Origin: CAYHWW01 sp964360145
Lineage (GTDB): Bacteria; Bdellovibrionota; UBA1018; CAYHWW01
Direction: 5' to 3'
Assembly: GCA_964360145.1 (NCBI GenBank)
Contig: CAYHWW010000160.1
Coordinates: forward strand, 1 to 7,534
DNA length: 7,534 bases
Below the pieces are notes generated by a model. It saw only the letters and a program-made list of their open reading frames with translations. It was not told the origin of the DNA and searched no databases. The translations under genes were made by a program, and so were the position numbers. Numbering within the stretch: the stretch's first letter is position 1; every line of letters begins with the position of its first letter. This document shows positions 6,172 through 7,534 of the stretch, piece after piece.

Positions 6172-6937
6172 TCCCTGGAAAAGCTTCGAGGAGCTCTTGG
6201 TGAGGGACCTCACGCCCCTCTCCAACGGGTAGATCACCAAGGACCAGTGCGCCGTAGGCCACGCGCTTCAATCGAGTCACAGGGAAGCCCAGCGTTTCCA
6301 TGATGCGGCGGATTTCACGGTTTTTCCCCTCGGTGAGGCTGATTTCCACATGGGACTCCCGGGGACTCGCCTTCAAAATGGAGCAGCCCCGGGCCTGCAG
6401 AAGGTCGTCTTGATCCCTGATACCTTCGAGGGTTTTCATTGAGTCTTCCTCCGTAAAAAGCCCCCGCACGGTGACGATGTAGCGCCGGGGCACCCCCGTG
6501 GCGGGGGCAGTGAGCCAGTCGGCGAGTTTGCTGTCGTCGGTGAAGAGCAAGAGCCCCGTGGTGGCCAGGTCCAGGCGGCCCACGGTGAGCCAGCGCCGCG
6601 TTTTCACGGCGGCGGGCGAGTGGGTCCAAAATTTCGAGCGCTGGAGCACGTCGAAGACCGTGGTGCGGCCTTTTTCATCGCGGGTGGTGGTGACGCAGCC
6701 TCGGGGTTTGTGGAAGGCAAGCACCATCCCCGTGGGTGTGGCGGTGGTTAGCAGGGCCCCGTCGAGAGTGATGCGGATTTTCTCAGGCACCACCGGCGCC
6801 AGGGGGTTAGTGACGACGAGGCCATTGACTGCCAGGCGACCCGCCTTGATCCAGCTTTGGGCCTCCGTGCGTGAGGCGAGGCCCAGCTTGGAGAGTGCCC
6901 GTTCCAGCGGTACGTGTCCGGGTTTCATGCGCGCCAT
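6113..6937 (-). CDS. RsuA/RluB-family rRNA pseudouridine synthase
   Basis: The 274-residue enzyme should convert a specific uridine of ribosomal RNA to pseudouridine in the cytoplasm. Residues about 8-55 form an S4 RNA-binding domain (PLERALSKLGLASRTEA, then AGRLAVNGLVV). The catalytic domain follows with HKPRG (76-80), GRTTVFDVL (90-98), the catalytic motif GRLDLATTGLLLFT (120-133) with Asp123, and EGKNREIRRIMETLG (203-217). This order identifies the RsuA/RluB/RluE/RluF family; the S4 domain argues against RluE, but the exact target (16S or 23S site) cannot be told. The ATG lies three bases after the stop of the barrel-protein gene and has no clear ribosome binding site; the second ATG, three codons on, has none either, so translation may depend on the upstream gene. 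The C-terminal 20 residues are encoded in the region antisense to the small membrane protein gene. Confidence 0.93.
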   Translation of the reverse strand: MARMKPGHVPLERALSKLGLASRTEAQSWIKAGRLAVNGLVVTNPLAPVVPEKIRITLDGALLTTATPTGMVLAFHKPRGCVTTTRDEKGRTTVFDVLQRSKFWTHSPAAVKTRRWLTVGRLDLATTGLLLFTDDSKLADWLTAPATGVPRRYIVTVRGLFTEEDSMKTLEGIRDQDDLLQARGCSILKASPRESHVEISLTEGKNREIRRIMETLGFPVTRLKRVAYGALVLGDLPVGEGREVPHQELLEAFPGISVLLSRNKLLSSGRRGCK

Positions 6938-6940
6938 GGA

Positions 6941-7489
6941 TTAGATGAAGTGCATGCCGATATAGAAGAAAGGTGCGACCTTTCCCACGCTCTGCGCCCG
7001 CCACGCCCCGTCTTGTTCTTTGCGGAAGGGGACGCTGAGGCCGCCTCCGATGAAACCATCGTCGGTCAACTTGAGCTCGATGCCCACGGAGGGGTTGAGG
7101 TAGTAGTGGGAGCGTTTCCCCAGGTGGCCCTTGCTGTGGAAAAGATTGTTGTTCTCATTGGTGTAGCTGCGAGAAGCGCCCAGGCCCACCGTGGGTGAGA
7201 GCCTCAGGCTGGGGACGCGGAGCCGCGCACTCGCCCCATAAGTGTAGGTGGTGACGCCGATGAGAGCGCCCAGTACGGTTTGCCCCACGCTGATGCCCGC
7301 TTCAACCCGGGCTAGATCCAGGAATGTGGCCTCAATGCCCACGGCCCCCAGGGAGGGGAAGGGTTCCGAGATAAGAGAGGCGGTGGCCCCGAGCCTCACC
7401 GCACCAAAGCCCGCCGCACAAGCATCGGGGGCGGTGGCGACGGCGTGGAGCAGGGCTAGCGCGAGAACGGTGCGAGCGAAGATCCTCAT
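6941..7489 (-). CDS. Putative outer-membrane beta-barrel protein with signal peptide
   Basis: The 182-residue product begins with a typical export signal: MRIFAR, a hydrophobic core (TVLALALLHAVATA, 7-20) and likely cleavage near residues 24-26 (DACAA). The mature part is Gly- and Ser-rich with alternating hydrophobic residues in short strands divided by polar turns, for example ARLRVPSLRLSPTVGLGAS (88-106), YYLNPSVGIELKLTDDGFIGGGLSV (129-153, two strands with a turn) and the last strand KVAPFFYIGMHFI. About 150 mature residues would fit a small eight-stranded barrel. The C-terminal residue is Ile and not the usual Phe, which weakens the case slightly. The ATG follows TAAGAT by six bases with no clear ribosome binding site, so the transcript may be leaderless. 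It is followed after three bases by the pseudouridine synthase gene. Function unknown; a periplasmic beta-rich protein is the alternative. Confidence 0.8.
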   Translation of the reverse strand: MRIFARTVLALALLHAVATAPDACAAGFGAVRLGATASLISEPFPSLGAVGIEATFLDLARVEAGISVGQTVLGALIGVTTYTYGASARLRVPSLRLSPTVGLGASRSYTNENNNLFHSKGHLGKRSHYYLNPSVGIELKLTDDGFIGGGLSVPFRKEQDGAWRAQSVGKVAPFFYIGMHFI

Positions 7490-7495
7490 GGGTAC

Positions 7496-7501
7496 ATCTT
7501 A
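7496..7501 (-). promoter_or_regulatory. -10-like hexamer six bases before the barrel-protein ATG
   Basis: On the minus strand TAAGAT (four of six bases of TATAAT, with both the TA and the final T) is followed by GTACCC and then ATG. Transcription would start at or next to the ATG. No -35 box is recognisable. Confidence 0.35.
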
Positions 7502-7513
7502 ACTGAAATGGGT

Positions 7514-7519
7514 TAGAAT
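7514..7519 (+). promoter_or_regulatory. -10-like hexamer six bases before an ATG at the right edge
   Basis: TAGAAT matches five of six bases of TATAAT and is followed by CACCCC and then ATG at 7526. No ribosome binding site or clear -35 box is present, which fits a leaderless start. Confidence 0.35.
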
Positions 7520-7525
7520 CACCCC

Positions 7526-7534
7526 ATGGCTGAA
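7526..7534 (+). CDS. Possible start of a divergent gene, cut by the window edge
   Basis: Only three codons (Met-Ala-Glu) are visible. The call rests on the position just after a -10-like TAGAAT and on the divergent arrangement with the barrel-protein gene. No function can be assigned. Confidence 0.3.

Noticed and set aside
6178..6197. Hairpin AAAAGCT/AGCTCTT as a terminator after the small membrane gene
   Set aside because: The stem has a mismatch, there is no T-run after it, and it lies inside the coding sequence of the pseudouridine synthase.

Overview
The window is a GC-rich, densely packed stretch of bacterial chromosome with nine genes that can be supported and a possible tenth starting at the right edge. 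No mobile element, CRISPR array, tRNA or rRNA is visible, and no gap between genes exceeds about 100 bases. A signal-peptide protein that looks like an outer-membrane beta-barrel, the short overlaps between genes and the HPK4-like histidine kinase suggest a Gram-negative bacterium. The style would fit a Deltaproteobacteria, Bdellovibrionota or Myxococcota type lineage, but that is a guess from gene character, not a phylogenetic result.

Left block (1-2147, plus strand): the 3' part of a gene for a beta-propeller-like protein overlaps by 8 bases the start of a membrane histidine kinase gene. The kinase has about six membrane helices and a complete HisKA/HATPase core, with an odd G1 box. No response regulator is present.

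Central block (5857 down to 2173, minus strand): a tight four-gene operon. In transcription order it encodes a 96-residue protein of unknown function, a dihydrolipoyl dehydrogenase (E3), a catalytic-domain-only E2-type acyltransferase with an intact DHRxxDG motif, and a secreted HExxHxxGxxD metalloprotease. The first pair overlaps by 3-4 bases, the second pair is 22 bases apart and the third overlaps by 47 bases. The first three genes use GTG, TTG and TTG starts. No product here carries a lipoyl domain and no E1 gene is present, so the E2-like protein must take a lipoyl carrier from elsewhere or act on another acyl donor.

Right block (5953-7534): a small single-helix membrane protein is divergent from the operon across a 95-base promoter region. 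It runs into, and overlaps by 59 bases, a convergent RsuA/RluB-family rRNA pseudouridine synthase. That gene lies 3 bases behind a putative outer-membrane beta-barrel gene. Between the barrel gene and the right edge is a 36-base divergent spacer with a -10-like hexamer exactly 6 bases before each ATG, suggesting leaderless transcripts in both directions.

The most unusual item is the E3 plus stand-alone E2-catalytic operon ending in a secreted metalloprotease. No clearly new defence or mobile system is visible.
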